This document shows, piece by piece, positions 43,391-54,714 of a stretch of DNA of 64,000 nucleotides. How positions within the stretch are numbered: position 1 is the stretch's first letter; the number at the start of each line of letters is the position of its first letter. A program made the translations under genes and the position numbers. Under the pieces are notes generated by a model. It had not been told where the DNA came from, did not search any database, and worked only from the letters and a program-made list of their open reading frames with translations. Origin of the DNA: Bombardia bombarda (lineage: Eukaryota; Ascomycota; Sordariomycetes; Sordariales; Lasiosphaeriaceae); the NCBI GenBank assembly GCA_030512295.1, contig JAULSR010000001.1, positions 8,517,001-8,581,000 of the forward strand, read 5' to 3'.

Positions 43391-43660
43391 TATTGTGGTT
43401 GTTGGGGGTTGAAAAGTTGGTGTTGTGGTTGTAAAATCGGGGCGCTTCTCGGTCGGTTGCTGCGCAAAGGTGAAAGTCAGTTGCATTGACGGGCCCGTTC
43501 CCAGACGCAAGACAAGCAAGAAAATTTCAGCGGGGGTGTCTCTTATCGTGCAGGCCCCACCCGCGATAAGCCTTGGAATTTTGGAGACCGACGATTTTAT
43601 GTCGGTCCGACAGGGTTCAGAACAACGAAAGAAGGCTCAATCCCCCAAAGCTACACAACC
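43391..43660. promoter_or_regulatory. Bidirectional promoter region of two ribosome-biogenesis genes
   Basis: Only 270 bp separate the start codons of the Ssf1-like gene (-) and the Rrp3-like gene (+). Both transcripts must initiate here and both products act in nucleolar pre-rRNA processing, so co-regulation is plausible. GC-rich segments lie at 43490-43570. I do not assign individual factor sites. Confidence 0.6.
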
Positions 43661-45452
43661 ATGGACGGAAGCACGCCCAAAATGTCGTCCAAGCGAAGGA
43701 AAACATCGCACGAGTCTGGCGCGTCCAAGGACGTCTCAGCTCCGGCTGTCTCCAAGACCAAGATCAAGTCGACCAAGCCCAAATCCAAGTCCAAGTCCGA
43801 TGACAGTGAGGTTGCGCCCAAGACGCTACCTCCGCCTCCACCCCCAGCACCAGCTTCCGAATCCGAATCTGTCACTGTCGACGTCGACGACAATGCCCAA
43901 CAAGGGGACGAGGAAGCCGCTGCCCCAGCGACCTTCAAAGAGCTGGTGTGTTGCTCCCATACCCTCTTGTTTCTTCCAGCTATACTGACTGATGTTCTCA
44001 GGGAGTTGTCGATTCCCTCTGCGAAGCATGTGACCGCCTGGGGTACAAGAAGCCCACGCCAATCCAGGCCCAATCCATCCCCTCGCCCTGCAGGAGCGCG
44101 ATATCATCGGTATCGCCGAGACTGGTAGTGGAAAGACGGTCGCATTCGCCCTTCCTATTCTGCAGGCCCTTCTCGAGAAGCCGCAACCCAATTTCGCCCT
44201 CGTGCTCGCCCCGACAAGAGAACTTGCCGCCCAGATCTCCCAGTCCTTTGAGGCTCTTGGCTCCATGATCAACCTCAAATGCGCCCTGATTCTGGGAGGC
44301 ATGGACATGGTACAACAGGCTATTGCGCTGGGAAAGAAGCCCCATGTGCTGGTAGCAACCCCTGGCAGACTTCTGGATCACTTGGAGAAGACGAAAGGAT
44401 TCAGTCTGTAAGTCAATTCCTGAAGGGGATCCTTTGTCACATGTTTTGATTTATCAAGGCTAACTACCGTCATTACAGACGGAATATGCGCTACTTGGTT
44501 ATGGACGAGGCCGATCGGTAAGTCGAGCTTCTGGCTAGCCCCTTTGATCGTGCTCTATTGTTGACAACAGTGATAGCCTCCTCGACATGGATTTCGGTCC
44601 CATCCTCGAAAAGATTCTCAAGTTCCTGCCCAGGGAGCGTAGAACATTCCTGTTCTCAGCCACCATGTCGAGCAAAGTAGAGAGCCTGCAGAGAGCCAGT
44701 TTGAGGGACCCCCTCAAGGTCAGCATCTCGTCGTCCAAATACGCCACCGTTTCCACGCTGGTCCAGAACTACATCTTCATCCCCCACATGCACAAGGACA
44801 CCTACCTGGTCTACCTGTGCAACGAGTTCGCCGGCCAGACCATCATCATCTTCACGAGAACGGTCCTGGAAACACAGCGGATTGCCATCCTGCTCCGCAC
44901 GCTTGGCATGGGCGCCATCCCGCTGCACGGCGGCCTATCCCAGTCCTCGCGTCTCGGCGCCCTAAACAAGTTCCGCGCGGGCTCGCGCGAGATCCTGGTA
45001 GCCACAGATGTTGCTGCGCGTGGTCTCGATATCCCCAATGTTGACTGCGTCATCAACCTCGATCTGCCTGGAGACTCCAAGACCTACGTGCATCGTGTCG
45101 GCCGAACAGCCCGTGCGGGCAAGTCGGGCCATGCGGTGAGCATCGTCACACAATAGTAAGTAAAAAACCGACTCGTTATCCATAAGTGACTTTGCTAACT
45201 TGTATAAACAGCGATCTGGAGATTTGGTTGCGTATCGAGACAGCTCTCGGCACAAAACTGAAGGAGTACCCGCTTGAGAAGGACGAGGTGATGGTGTTCA
45301 AGCCGCGTGTTGAGGAGGCTCAGCGCCACGCCAGAAACGAGATGAAGACGCTGATTGATGACCGTGGTAACAGAGGCTCCGTACTCAAGGGCAAGAGAAA
45401 GGGCCCTCTCGGACAGGGAAGCCGGGACCACATGGATGCTGAGGAGGGTTAA
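43661..45452 (+). CDS. RRP3: DEAD-box RNA helicase Rrp3 (apparent 1-nt frameshift in exon 2)
   Basis: Five exons: 43661-43945, 44002-44407, 44479-44517, 44577-45155 and 45212-45452; about 516 residues if one base is restored. The helicase motifs are in order: Q motif LGYKKPTPIQ, motif I AETGSGKT, APTREL, TPGRLLDH, DEAD (VMDEADR), SAT, ARGLDIP, HRVGRTARAG. GVVDSLCEACDRLGYK identifies the Rrp3/DDX47 branch, which acts in 18S pre-rRNA processing. The Ser/Lys/Pro-rich N-terminus is low complexity. The reading frame breaks at the C-run 44079-44082: upstream reads IQAQSIP, downstream LALQERDIIG, and exactly one base is missing between them. The gene is otherwise well kept and expected to be essential, so an assembly error is likelier than a real lesion. 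Confidence 0.88.
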
Positions 45453-45609
45453 TCAAGAGTATGCTTTGCAGATGCTCAATATTATAATACAAATCCTGAA
45501 TTTACCAGTTAACTTTGGTTGTCAAAACCCCCCATCTCATCCATTCCCCTACCGGCCCGAGACTCTCAGATAAATATCTTGTCCAGCTCCATCAAAATCT
45601 GTTCTATGG
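45453..45609. other. Short gap downstream of Rrp3
   Basis: The 3' flank of Rrp3. No gene is supported. Confidence 0.3.
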
Positions 45610-45990
45610 CTATTCTTCAGGGTTAGGAATCATTAGCTGAAGGATGAACTCGACGCAGTCCTCTGGTATATTTAGCCGTGTCAAATGATTGTAAGGAAAC
45701 AAATCCTTGTTCCCAACGTAGGCGATAACTTTGGCCAGATCAGAAAAGGGGAGTTGGTTGCAGAGAAGCTCGTAGCAGATGACGCCAGTAGACTAAATGT
45801 CGATAGTTTTAGAGTAGGTTGTTGTCTCGTTAGTTTGTCTGAAGAAGCCAAGGACTTCGGGTGCCATGTAGGCAATGGTCCCAATTCCAACAGTTCTCAG
45901 CTCGGTACCACCGCTCTGTGACCGCTTGCTGCATCCGAAATATGCAATTTTCAAGCAGTGTTCATGTATTGATGCATCAGTCCTATTGGG
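45610..45990 (-). pseudogene. Protein-kinase C-lobe relic
   Basis: The minus strand reads LKIAYFGCSKRSQSGGTELR, then GTIAYMAPEVLG, then YSKTIDI*STGVICYELLCNQLPF. These are the DFG region, activation-segment APE motif and the DxWSxG helix of a Ser/Thr kinase. The DFG Asp is replaced by Tyr and the invariant Trp codon of DIWSTG is TAG (45793-45795). No N-lobe, Lys or HRD motif can be found upstream, so it is a decayed fragment rather than a gene. It resembles the many fungal Ser/Thr kinases that occur as dispersed families. Confidence 0.78.
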
Positions 45991-46404
45991 GGGGGGAAGA
46001 GGAGATTGGCAAAGGTCTAACTTTGGTAGAGTCTGCCCTGACAGATATTGTCATAAGAGATGCGAGAGTTTCAGAAACGCATAAGAACCGTAGGAAATCG
46101 TACGGGAAGGCCGCATCATATAGATATACGAGTTCCTGACTAAGCTTCTCATATTAGTACACCCTAGGTAGCTCTCAACGAGCTCCTAGACCATACTTGA
46201 CTTATGACAGATGCATAAGACCAACCGAATGTAACGTTAAAAAAACTGTATTAGTCTCAGTTGTTCGGATAGAACATATTACCACCTTTAACATCCATCT
46301 ACTTTATACTCTAAGCCCACCCACCCCCATCAAGGTACCACCTCCCATCCCGCCCCTCAAGCATAAGCCCCAACCTGAAAGCTTGCGCCCTCCCAAGGGT
46401 TCGC

Positions 46405-46700
46405 CTAGGCGGAATACGCAGTGTGGCAGTTGGAGCCAGCATTAGACAGGGCGACAGACTCGATCTGGGTGATGCTCGAATGTTGGCAGTTGTTTGTCGA
46501 CCAGACCTGCAGGCAGAGGCCTCTGTTGAGGAAGGACTGGGCCACGTTGCTGGTGGTGTAGGAGAGGAAGGGGCTGGCGGCGTGGCATTGGTTGAGGTTA
46601 CCGATGGTGAAGCTCTGGAGGCGGCTGCCGCAGCCGGCGTCGGAGAAAGTGGTTACTGTTAGGCTGTGAGCAGGGCGAGGAGGGTGGTGGGAAGATTCAT
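46405..46700 (-). CDS. Small secreted cysteine-rich protein (apparent 1-nt frameshift)
   Basis: ATG at 46700 opens a classical signal peptide (MNLPTTLLALLTA), which runs into TAA. One base further on, the other frame continues as LTVTTFSDAGCGSRLQSF..., ending at TAG 46407-46405. Restoring a single C after GCC joins both into one 98-residue protein. The mature part has five cysteines (DAGC, NQC, GLC, NNC, SNC) and no recognised domain. Size, signal peptide and Cys content suit a small secreted protein or candidate effector; function is unknown. There is no donor/acceptor pair that would bridge the two frames, so it is either an assembly error or a recent lesion. Confidence 0.62.
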
Positions 46701-47749
46701 TTTGGGGTTTGGGTTGGGTAGGTAGTGGGTGTTTTTATTTGGGGTGTGGTTTTTGAGATTTGATAAAGTGAAGGACGGGTGGGAGGTTGTCTTTTTTTGT
46801 TGGTTGGTTATTATTGATGAAGGGGCTTTATATATCAGTGCAGTGACCCCATTCCATGGTTGGTCTGTCCCCTTCCTGTTACTGGACTTCTTCAAGTAAC
46901 ATTTAATGGCTTTACACCTGCCTACTTAAGGAAGATATGTTACACATACAGGATGACACCAGGTTCCGGTCCATTTACTATTATGCATTGGAACTAAAGC
47001 AGTATGGCAGCTGGAGCTGGTCCTGAGACTGGTCTCCTCATTGGGCTGAGATACGTATATAGGATGATACATAGTTGCATCCATGGATGTGCTGGACTCA
47101 GTTATTAGTGACGTTGCCGTATAGGGTTGAGAATGATGTGATTTTTATTGATAACGGAGCACGATTTGATGAGGATCAGAGATTACAAAGTACATATTCC
47201 TGGCTTTGTCACCACTTGTTATGCTTTGATCCATGTTCACCAACTAGTACGATCTTACGCCAAGCCATTGCGTGCCTAAGTCTATATTCTCACGTCAAAA
47301 ATAATTTCAACACTTGCGTGTTGCGGTGATGTTCAGTTTTGCCTTAATTCTCGTGTCTATCAGTTGTAGTTGAGAGCGCATGACTAATATACTCGAGCTT
47401 TATGGGAGATTGCAAGTATCTCGACACTTCGACTCAAGTAGAATGGTGGTGTTGAGTTGGCTACTGAGGAAATGGTGACCGCTCATGTCTCGGTAGGGTC
47501 ATGATACGGCACAGCCCGTCCTTTTACGAACCAGGGGGGCCCTGTCAATACAATGTAATACGGAATTACAAGACTTGGCAGTCTAACTGGGTCTGTTTAC
47601 TGGTCAATTAACAATCCTGTGTACCTATGTTGGTTCCTCAACTGTCTTCCAACATCACCTCAGTCATGTTTCCTTGACCCGCTTCTCGCATTCAGGCGTC
47701 CCGCGCCAATACCGAAGTCAGACCAGTATACTGCTATCAACAATCTACA
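46701..47749. other. Intergenic
   Basis: Divergent promoters of the small secreted protein and the multispanning protein. T/G-rich near 46710-46810. No other gene is supported. Confidence 0.45.
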
Positions 47750-49019
47750 ATGAAATCACAAAAGGCGACACGCGCAGCCGTGGTAGTCGCAATTATCGCG
47801 TGCGCCGCGATCGGCGGCTATGGGACCATGGCGACGGGCTTCAAAAACGGCCTTTTTGAGAGCCTCGAAAAGACGACCGGGGACCCACTGTCGCGCCACG
47901 ACCTCTATGTCCCCGGGGGTCCGCAGCCGTTCAAGTCCAGTTACACGGGCATCGCGGCTGTGGATGGGCTGCTCGCTATCCTAGTTGCATTCTGGGGCGC
48001 CATCATCGACGGGGACCGGACCTGGAACATGGACGCGTCATACTGGTACCTCATGGCCCAGTTCTGTGCAAGCTGGTGCCTGTTATCGCTTGAAGGACTG
48101 AGGAAGGGCAGCAAAGGCAAGGCTGTGAGCTGGTTAGTAGCAGGCATGTCTTCACGAGAAAAGTGCTTGTACTTATTTACCGCCCAGGACCGGCACAATG
48201 GGCCTCATCTTCCAGACCATCACATATATCCTGACAGTCCCGACGTATCTCATCATACACCTGTTCACTTCGCCGGTCGCTAAACGAGGAGGCGAGCCCG
48301 TTGCTCTGGCAGCTGCAGCGGCTGTCGACCCAGCAGACACGGTGCTTCTGCCCGTATGCACCACGCTCGCGTTCATCGTCCCGGCCGTCATGATGTCGCT
48401 CCCCTCGCCCGAGTTCCTCCCAGCATCGAGCCACTACATCATGATCGCCTTCTGGAACGCGTTTCCGTTGTGGCAGAGCCTGCTCATGTGGGCCTTCAAG
48501 CTCATATCCCCCAGCGAGAAGGGAGCCAAGTCGCTTACCACGGTTCCAAGCTCGGTATATAAGTTCGTCTTGACCATCTGCATCGTCAGTCATCTCGGGG
48601 TCCTGGCCATTGCTGTAGTCCCACACACCATCGTGTCCGACAACTCGCCGTACGCATTGGCGCTGTCAGCGATACTCAAGCAGGTCGATTTTAGTTCAGC
48701 ATTCATCCCCGCCTCGCTCTGGAATCCCCCGACGGTTGACCCCAACAGTGTTGATCGGATCCCTGCCGACTGGCTGGCACCGCTCGCGATTCACTTTTTC
48801 CAGTGGGATATCTACAGCACCCACGTTGCAGTTGTTATTTGGGCGGGCTATTTGTATAGCGTGGCCACCTCTGTATCGTCCGGTGGATTGGGGAAGATGA
48901 CTGGTAGGGTTGTGTTTTGGTTTCTGGTTGGCGGGCCAGTTGCGGTTGCTGCTTGTCTGTTGTGGGAGAGGGACGCGGTCGTTGCTGTGACGGCAAGGAA
49001 GGTCAAGAAAGCCGAGTAG
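47750..49019 (+). CDS. Multispanning membrane protein, integral-membrane terpene-cyclase-like (tentative)
   Basis: Two exons, 47750-48132 and 48188-49019, spliced GTTAGT...GCCCAG to give 404 residues (KAVSWTGTMGLIFQ across the joint). A signal-anchor-like first helix (AAVVVAIIACAAIGGYG) and about eight further hydrophobic segments are present. Notable polar motifs are LEKTTGDPLSRHDLYVPGG near residues 40-58, and FFQWDIYSTHVAVVIWAGYLY near the end, with acidic and His residues placed at membrane edges. The pattern reminds me of the larger integral-membrane cyclases of fungal meroterpenoid pathways (MacJ/AscI type), but this is a recollection, not an alignment. No biosynthetic partners are adjacent. 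If wrong, it is an uncharacterised polytopic membrane protein. Confidence 0.6.
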
Positions 49020-50228
49020 AGAGCGGCAAACCCATCACATGTTTGATCGGTATTTGACAAGTTAATTTGCTCTATGCTTTTCGCTGGTAGGTATTAAGCA
49101 GAGGTTTTGTCCATGTAAAAGTACGGGCGATGTCTTATGGTGGACAGGTGTCGGAGAGTGCTATTGCCGGCAATAACAGTGACCGCGACATCTGCAGCGA
49201 TGGCTCCTCGCGTCTCGGGGCTTCAGCTGGGAAATCTGGTGGCGCTGACCCCGCCGGGGCGCACTCATCCCGCCCTGCAACCTGCAGCCAGCCCTGCTTC
49301 GGGCGCTAGCTGACGTGACGCAACGGGGGAATCCTCGGTTAATGGGCTGTCGCTTTTCTCGCCTTTTCAATGCTGTAGAACGAGCCGGCAAGGAATGGCC
49401 TGAAAGACGGAATGAGCAAGAGTCCGCCCGCTTCGTAATCCAACAAGAACCCAGGGGTGCACCGGGCCAATCCTTCCCCTTTCTGTGGCGTTTGACAGGG
49501 GTTGCGGCAAGATTCCCGATGGATCTGATGGGTCAGGCAAGCCTTGGCGCTGTCCTGTTCCTTTCCTTCCCTCGCATGCAGAACTCCCCCACCCCTCACC
49601 CAGGTGTTCAGTGGTTTTCGTCATGTTTAGGAAACCTATCTCTTTCTTTCTGCTTGTTGCGCCTGAGCTGAATTGCCTCGGGCTGCCCTTCGTTTACCAC
49701 CATCCTGTCGGATGAGGCTGCTGTGTGACTTTGCTATCCGTCCTTCTTGGCTTTTCTTCTTGGCTTTTCTTCTTGGCGGATTCCATCCATGAAATTGCAA
49801 AGGCATTTCGGATCGCTCGGAGCTCCACCTCGAGACAAGATTCTTGGCCCACCTCGAAATCTCGCGACCCATCGGTTGGCTGCTCGGACTGACTGCCTGC
49901 ATTTTCCAGTCCATCCCATCCATCCCATTCAACTCTTGAACACGTCGCGGTCCCTGTTCCATAATACTCGAGTGACGTACATAGATACCACGACTACATG
50001 GCCATTTGTCCCCTCTTTGAAGCACCTCGAAGCGTGTTAAGTGGTGGCTGGCAGACAGCGGGCGCCATGAGTATCCTCCGACTTCTGAAAACCGCGCCAT
50101 AAACGAGCTCAAAGGAGCCAGTGGTAGCATCGGCACAGGCAGCGGCAGCAGCAGCAAGTGGCGGTAGCCCAGGACAGCCAGGACGATCAAGACCACCACA
50201 AGCGGAACTAGGTGTCGATAGCGCCTAC
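49020..50228. other. Intergenic, flippase promoter and leader
   Basis: A CTTCTTGGCTTTT motif is repeated tandemly at 49743-49775. The stretch 50103-50228 is open in frame with the flippase and compositionally coding (Ala/Ser/Gly/Pro-rich), but has no ATG before 50229 and an in-frame TAA at 50100-50102. A spliced upstream exon is therefore possible. Confidence 0.4.
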
Positions 50229-53200
50229 ATGGAAAAGGGATCTGGCTCTAGCGGTACATCCCTCTTTGGGACGTCTGCAGTCTCAACGACCAGAGGCTCA
50301 ACGACCAAAGGCACGACAAAAGACTTGAAATTGAAGGCCAAAACTCGACAATGGTTCCAAAAGTACTTCACCGAGCTGATATTGCGCCAAAAGTCTCTTG
50401 CACCTTCAAAGGACGGGAGGCGCATCCCCCTGGGACCTCATCATGACCATCCGCTCATCGACGAACGGCGGGGGCGCCCCTACATATCCAACACCATCAA
50501 GACCGCCCGCTACAACATCTACGACTTCTTACCGAGACAGATCATTTTCCAATTCACGCGCGTGGCCCACTTCTACTTCCTCTGCATTGGTATTCCCCAG
50601 ATGATCCCCGGTATCAGTACCACCGGAAGCTACACCACCATCCTGCCCCTCATGTTCTTCGTTCTGCTCATAATATGCAAGGAAGGCTACGATGACTGGA
50701 GGAGGCATCGCCTGGACACAGTAGAGAACGCAAGGAGCGCCACAGTTCTGCGACGACCCGAGGAGGCCCAAATTCACACTTTCTGGCAGCGATGGTTCCG
50801 CCTGCCTCCAGCGACTGGAGCCGAGGCGATCGAGGGGAGTGAAGAGACAACCGTCAGCGATTTGCGGTGGTGCAGGACCAAGTGGAGGTATCTTAAGGTC
50901 GGCGACGTTATACGACTTGCGAGAGACGAAGATATACCGGCTGATATCGTGCTCTTGCACGCCGATGGCGAAAACGGCATGGCCTACATCGAAACCATGG
51001 CCTTGGACGGAGAAACGAATCTCAAGAGCAAGCAGATCTTGACCGCGCTAGAGGGATGCGACACGATCGATGGCATTTCCAACTGTGAAGCAGAGTTTGT
51101 CGTTGAGGACCCGAATCCCGAGCTCTTTCGATTTGACGGGCGAGTCACAACAAACGGCAAAACACTACCCCTGACCCTCAACGAAATCATATACCGAGGC
51201 TGCACGCTACGAAACACGGCAAATGCCATAGGCATGGTGATAAACACAGGAGAAGAGTGCAAAATCAGGAGAAACGCCGATCGCCAACCGAATCCCAAGA
51301 AGCCTGCTCTCGAAGGAGTTTCCAACAAGATCGTCCTCAGTCTTGCCTTCCTCGTCATCGTCCTTTCTGTCGGATGTTCGATAGGCTACCTGCTCTGGCA
51401 GAATGCGTACGAACGACACGCATGGTATCTTACTGGCCTCGAAGTCCCCTTTTCCCATATTATTATTGGTTTTGCTATCCAGTACAACAACATTATCCCC
51501 TTGGCGTTGTACGTGAGCTTGGAAATTGTCAAAATTGGACAGATGATCATGCTGAACTCGGACATCGACATGTACGACGCGAAATCCGACACTCCTGCCA
51601 GGTGCAACACCAATACTGTCCTTGAGAACCTTGGCCAGATTGGATACATATTCTCCGACAAGACTGGTACTTTGACGGAAAACGTTATGAACTTCCGCAA
51701 ACTCAGCATTGCGGGGACCACATGGTTGCATGATATGGACCTTGTTCGAGAGAATGAGGAACGGGAGGAGAATGGCTTAAAGCCAAAGCAGACAGGGTCA
51801 GCTGTTATCAGCTCCAACTCGGAGTACGATAATCCTGCGCCCAAGATTGCGCGGGTGGCGACTAATTATTCCCTGACGGCAGTCCCTACTGCTACCGACT
51901 CTCCACGTCGATCCTTCTCCTCTTGGCGGTCAACCGGACGCCCTGACCGCCCCCAGCCTGAGCTCAACACACGAGATCTCTTGGAATACATACGCCTACG
52001 TCCCAACTCGGCATTCTCCAGACGGGCCACTCAGTACATTCTCGTCATGGCTCTCTGCCATACCTGTTTGCCAGAGGTCAGGGACGGAAAGATAGAATTC
52101 CAATCGTCCTCGCCAGATGAGCTTGCCCTCGTTAGGGCTGCCCAAGATCTTGGTTTCTTGGTAACACACAGGTCATCACAAACAGTCACGCTTCGAATTG
52201 CCAACGACAACGGGGAGGAGGTAGAACGAACCTACGTAATATTGGACGTGATCGAGTTTAGCAGCAAACGAAAACGCATGTCTATTGTCGTCCGCTGTCC
52301 TGATGGGAGAATATGGCTCCTGACCAAGGGTGCTGACTCCGTTATTCTTCCACGCTTAAGAATGGCGCACCTAGCAATGCAAAAGGCCAATGAGCTACGC
52401 AAGAGTCTCGATCTGGACCATCAAATGCTGCGCAAGAGTGAATCACGCGAGCCACGCAACAGCTTCGGTGGCAGGCCGAGCTTGACAATCCGCCGCAGCA
52501 TCAATGTTGCGGGGCTCGGTACGGCAGCAGGAAATAGCCAACGCCCACCTGCAAGCAGGAGCAAGTCCTTCGAGACCAGCAGACTGCCTTGCTATCAGCT
52601 AGATGAGCGCCTTAGGCCGCAGTCGATAGCCCGCACGGTTTCCTTTGACATCCCCTCGCAAAGGGGGACCAAGCCCCCCACCTCTGCTGCCTTCAAGGTT
52701 CCAGACGAGGTCCCAGAAAAGTACCTCTTCCTCGAAGATCCGTCCATATGCGACGATGCGGCCATATTCACTCGCTGCTTCAAGCATATTGATGATTTCG
52801 CCACTGAAGGTCTGCGCACGCTTCTTTTTGCTCACAGGTTTCTCACCAAACAGGAGTACGAGACGTGGAAGAAGGTATACCACGAAGCAGAGACGAGTCT
52901 TGTCGACCGCCAGGAGCGTATGGAGGAAGCTGGAGAGATGATCGAACAGTCTCTGGACCTTATTGGAGCGTCGGCTATTGAAGACAAGCTGCAGGCAGGC
53001 GTGCCCGAAACGATCGACAGGCTTCGACGTGCCAATATCAAGATATGGATGCTCACCGGCGACAAGCGCGAGACAGCTATCAATATCGCACACTCTGCGA
53101 GAATTTCCCGTCCCGGCTCTGATATCTTCATCCTGGACGGTACAAAAGGCGATCTCGAAGGACAAATAACCGCCATCCTCGAAGAGATGCAGGCGCAAGC

Positions 53201-54714
53201 CGAAACAGCCTCCTCACACGTCCCATACCATACGGTGGTCGTCATCGATGGGCAAACTCTCGCCGCCGTCGAGGAACCCGATGCGCATAAGTTGAGGACG
53301 CTCTTCTACGGCCTGATCCCCACCGTAGACTCAGTCATCTGCTGCCGCGCCTCGCCCGCTCAAAAGGCTCTCCTTGTGCGCGCAATCCGCAAAGCCTCAT
53401 CCAAACTATCCTCGAAAAGAGGATTCCTCGGACTATGGGGTCCGGCGCCAACCACGGGCCCACTGACGCTCGCCATTGGCGATGGCGCCAACGACCTGGC
53501 CATGATCTCGGCCGCACACGTCGGCGTGGGGATATCGGGACGCGAGGGCCTGCAGGCAGCGCGCGTGGCCGATTACAGCATCGCGCAGTTCCGGTTCCTG
53601 TCGCGTCTGCTGCTTGTGCATGGCCGGTGGAACTACGTGCGCACGTCGAGCTTCATCCTGGCCACGTTCTGGAAGGAGATGTTCTTTTATATGCCCACGG
53701 AGCTGTACCAGCGGTATAATGGCTACACGGGAACGAGCTTGTACGAGAGCTGGAGTTTGACGGTGGTGAACAGCGTGTTTACGAGCTTGTGCGTCATCTT
53801 TCCGGCGATCGTGGAGCAGGACCTCGCTGCCGAGACGCTGCTCGCGGTGCCGGAGCTGTATGTGTATGGTCAGCGGAATAAGGGGTTGAATGCGTTTAAT
53901 TATCTGGGGTGCATGGTGGCGGCTGCGTCGGAGGGCGTGCTTGTTTGGTTTGTCTGCTGGGCGCTGTACGGCGGGATTAACCCCGTAAGGGATAATGGGC
54001 TTTTTGCGCTGGGGACTTGGTGTTTGCGGTGGCGGTTATGTGGATTAATTCTAGGTTGTTGTGAGTATCCCCCCTCCTCTTCTTGCTTACGCCAATGACA
54101 ATCCTTGAGGCTGACATGGAAATTTCGCCAGTATTCTCAACACCCATTACAAGAACGGCATCGTTCTCTTCGGCTTCGGGCTCACCGTCACCGTCTGGTG
54201 GTGTTGGCAGTGTTTCCTCGCCGGCTCATACGCGCAGGGGGTGTGGCCGTACGCAGTCCGCGGGGGCTTTTTTGAGAGTTTCGGCCCGGATCCAAACTGG
54301 TGGGTGGCGCTCATCGCTGTCTTGGGACTGCTTGTGTCGCTAGAGATGGCGTACAATTCGATCAAGCGCAACCTTATCGTATCTGGGCTGTGGAAATGGG
54401 GGTGGAAGTGGCTGGAGTGGTCGACGTGGAAGCGGGCGTTTGGGCGCCCAACGCCGGGGCCGATGTGGTCAGGCGAGGGCGCGCAGGCCAGTCTGGAGGA
54501 GTGGGACGTTGAGCTCTGGCAGGCGATGGAGCGGGATCCGGCGATTAAGGAGAGGCTGCGCCAGATGAGCAAGCTGGGGGATGAGGCGGACGAGGAGGTG
54601 GAGGATGAGGTGGAGGAGGGAGTGGTGGTGAAGGAACGGGGGGATGAGGAGGAGATGGTGGGGCTGGAGTGGACTGTTACTTGCCCTGATGGGAATACTA
54701 CAAGGACTGGGTGA
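50229..54714 (+). CDS. P4-type ATPase, phospholipid flippase (apparent 1-nt frameshift near the end of exon 1)
   Basis: Two exons, 50229-54060 and 54132-54714; about 1471 residues if one base is restored. P4-ATPase hallmarks are all present: TARYNIYDFLPRQIIFQF before the first membrane pair, the DGETNLKSK actuator motif, the phosphorylation site DKTGTLTEN (Asp codon 51657), KRMSIVVRCPDGR in the nucleotide domain, MLTGDKRETAINIA, GDGANDLAMI, and six C-terminal helices. The family flips phospholipids from the outer to the cytosolic leaflet. The wording PQMIPGISTTGSYTTILPL suggests the fungal DnfD-like branch (from memory). Near 54015-54020 the frame must shift by one missing base: upstream NGLFALGT, downstream LVFAVAVMWINSRL, directly before the GTGAGT donor. 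The C-terminal tail is acidic. The start is uncertain. Confidence 0.88.

Noticed and set aside
42119..43519. Unspliced 466-codon frame through the Ssf1 intron
   Set aside because: It reads past a clear GTACGG...TCTAG intron and then continues in a wrong, Arg/Gly-rich frame; the spliced model gives the full Brix protein.
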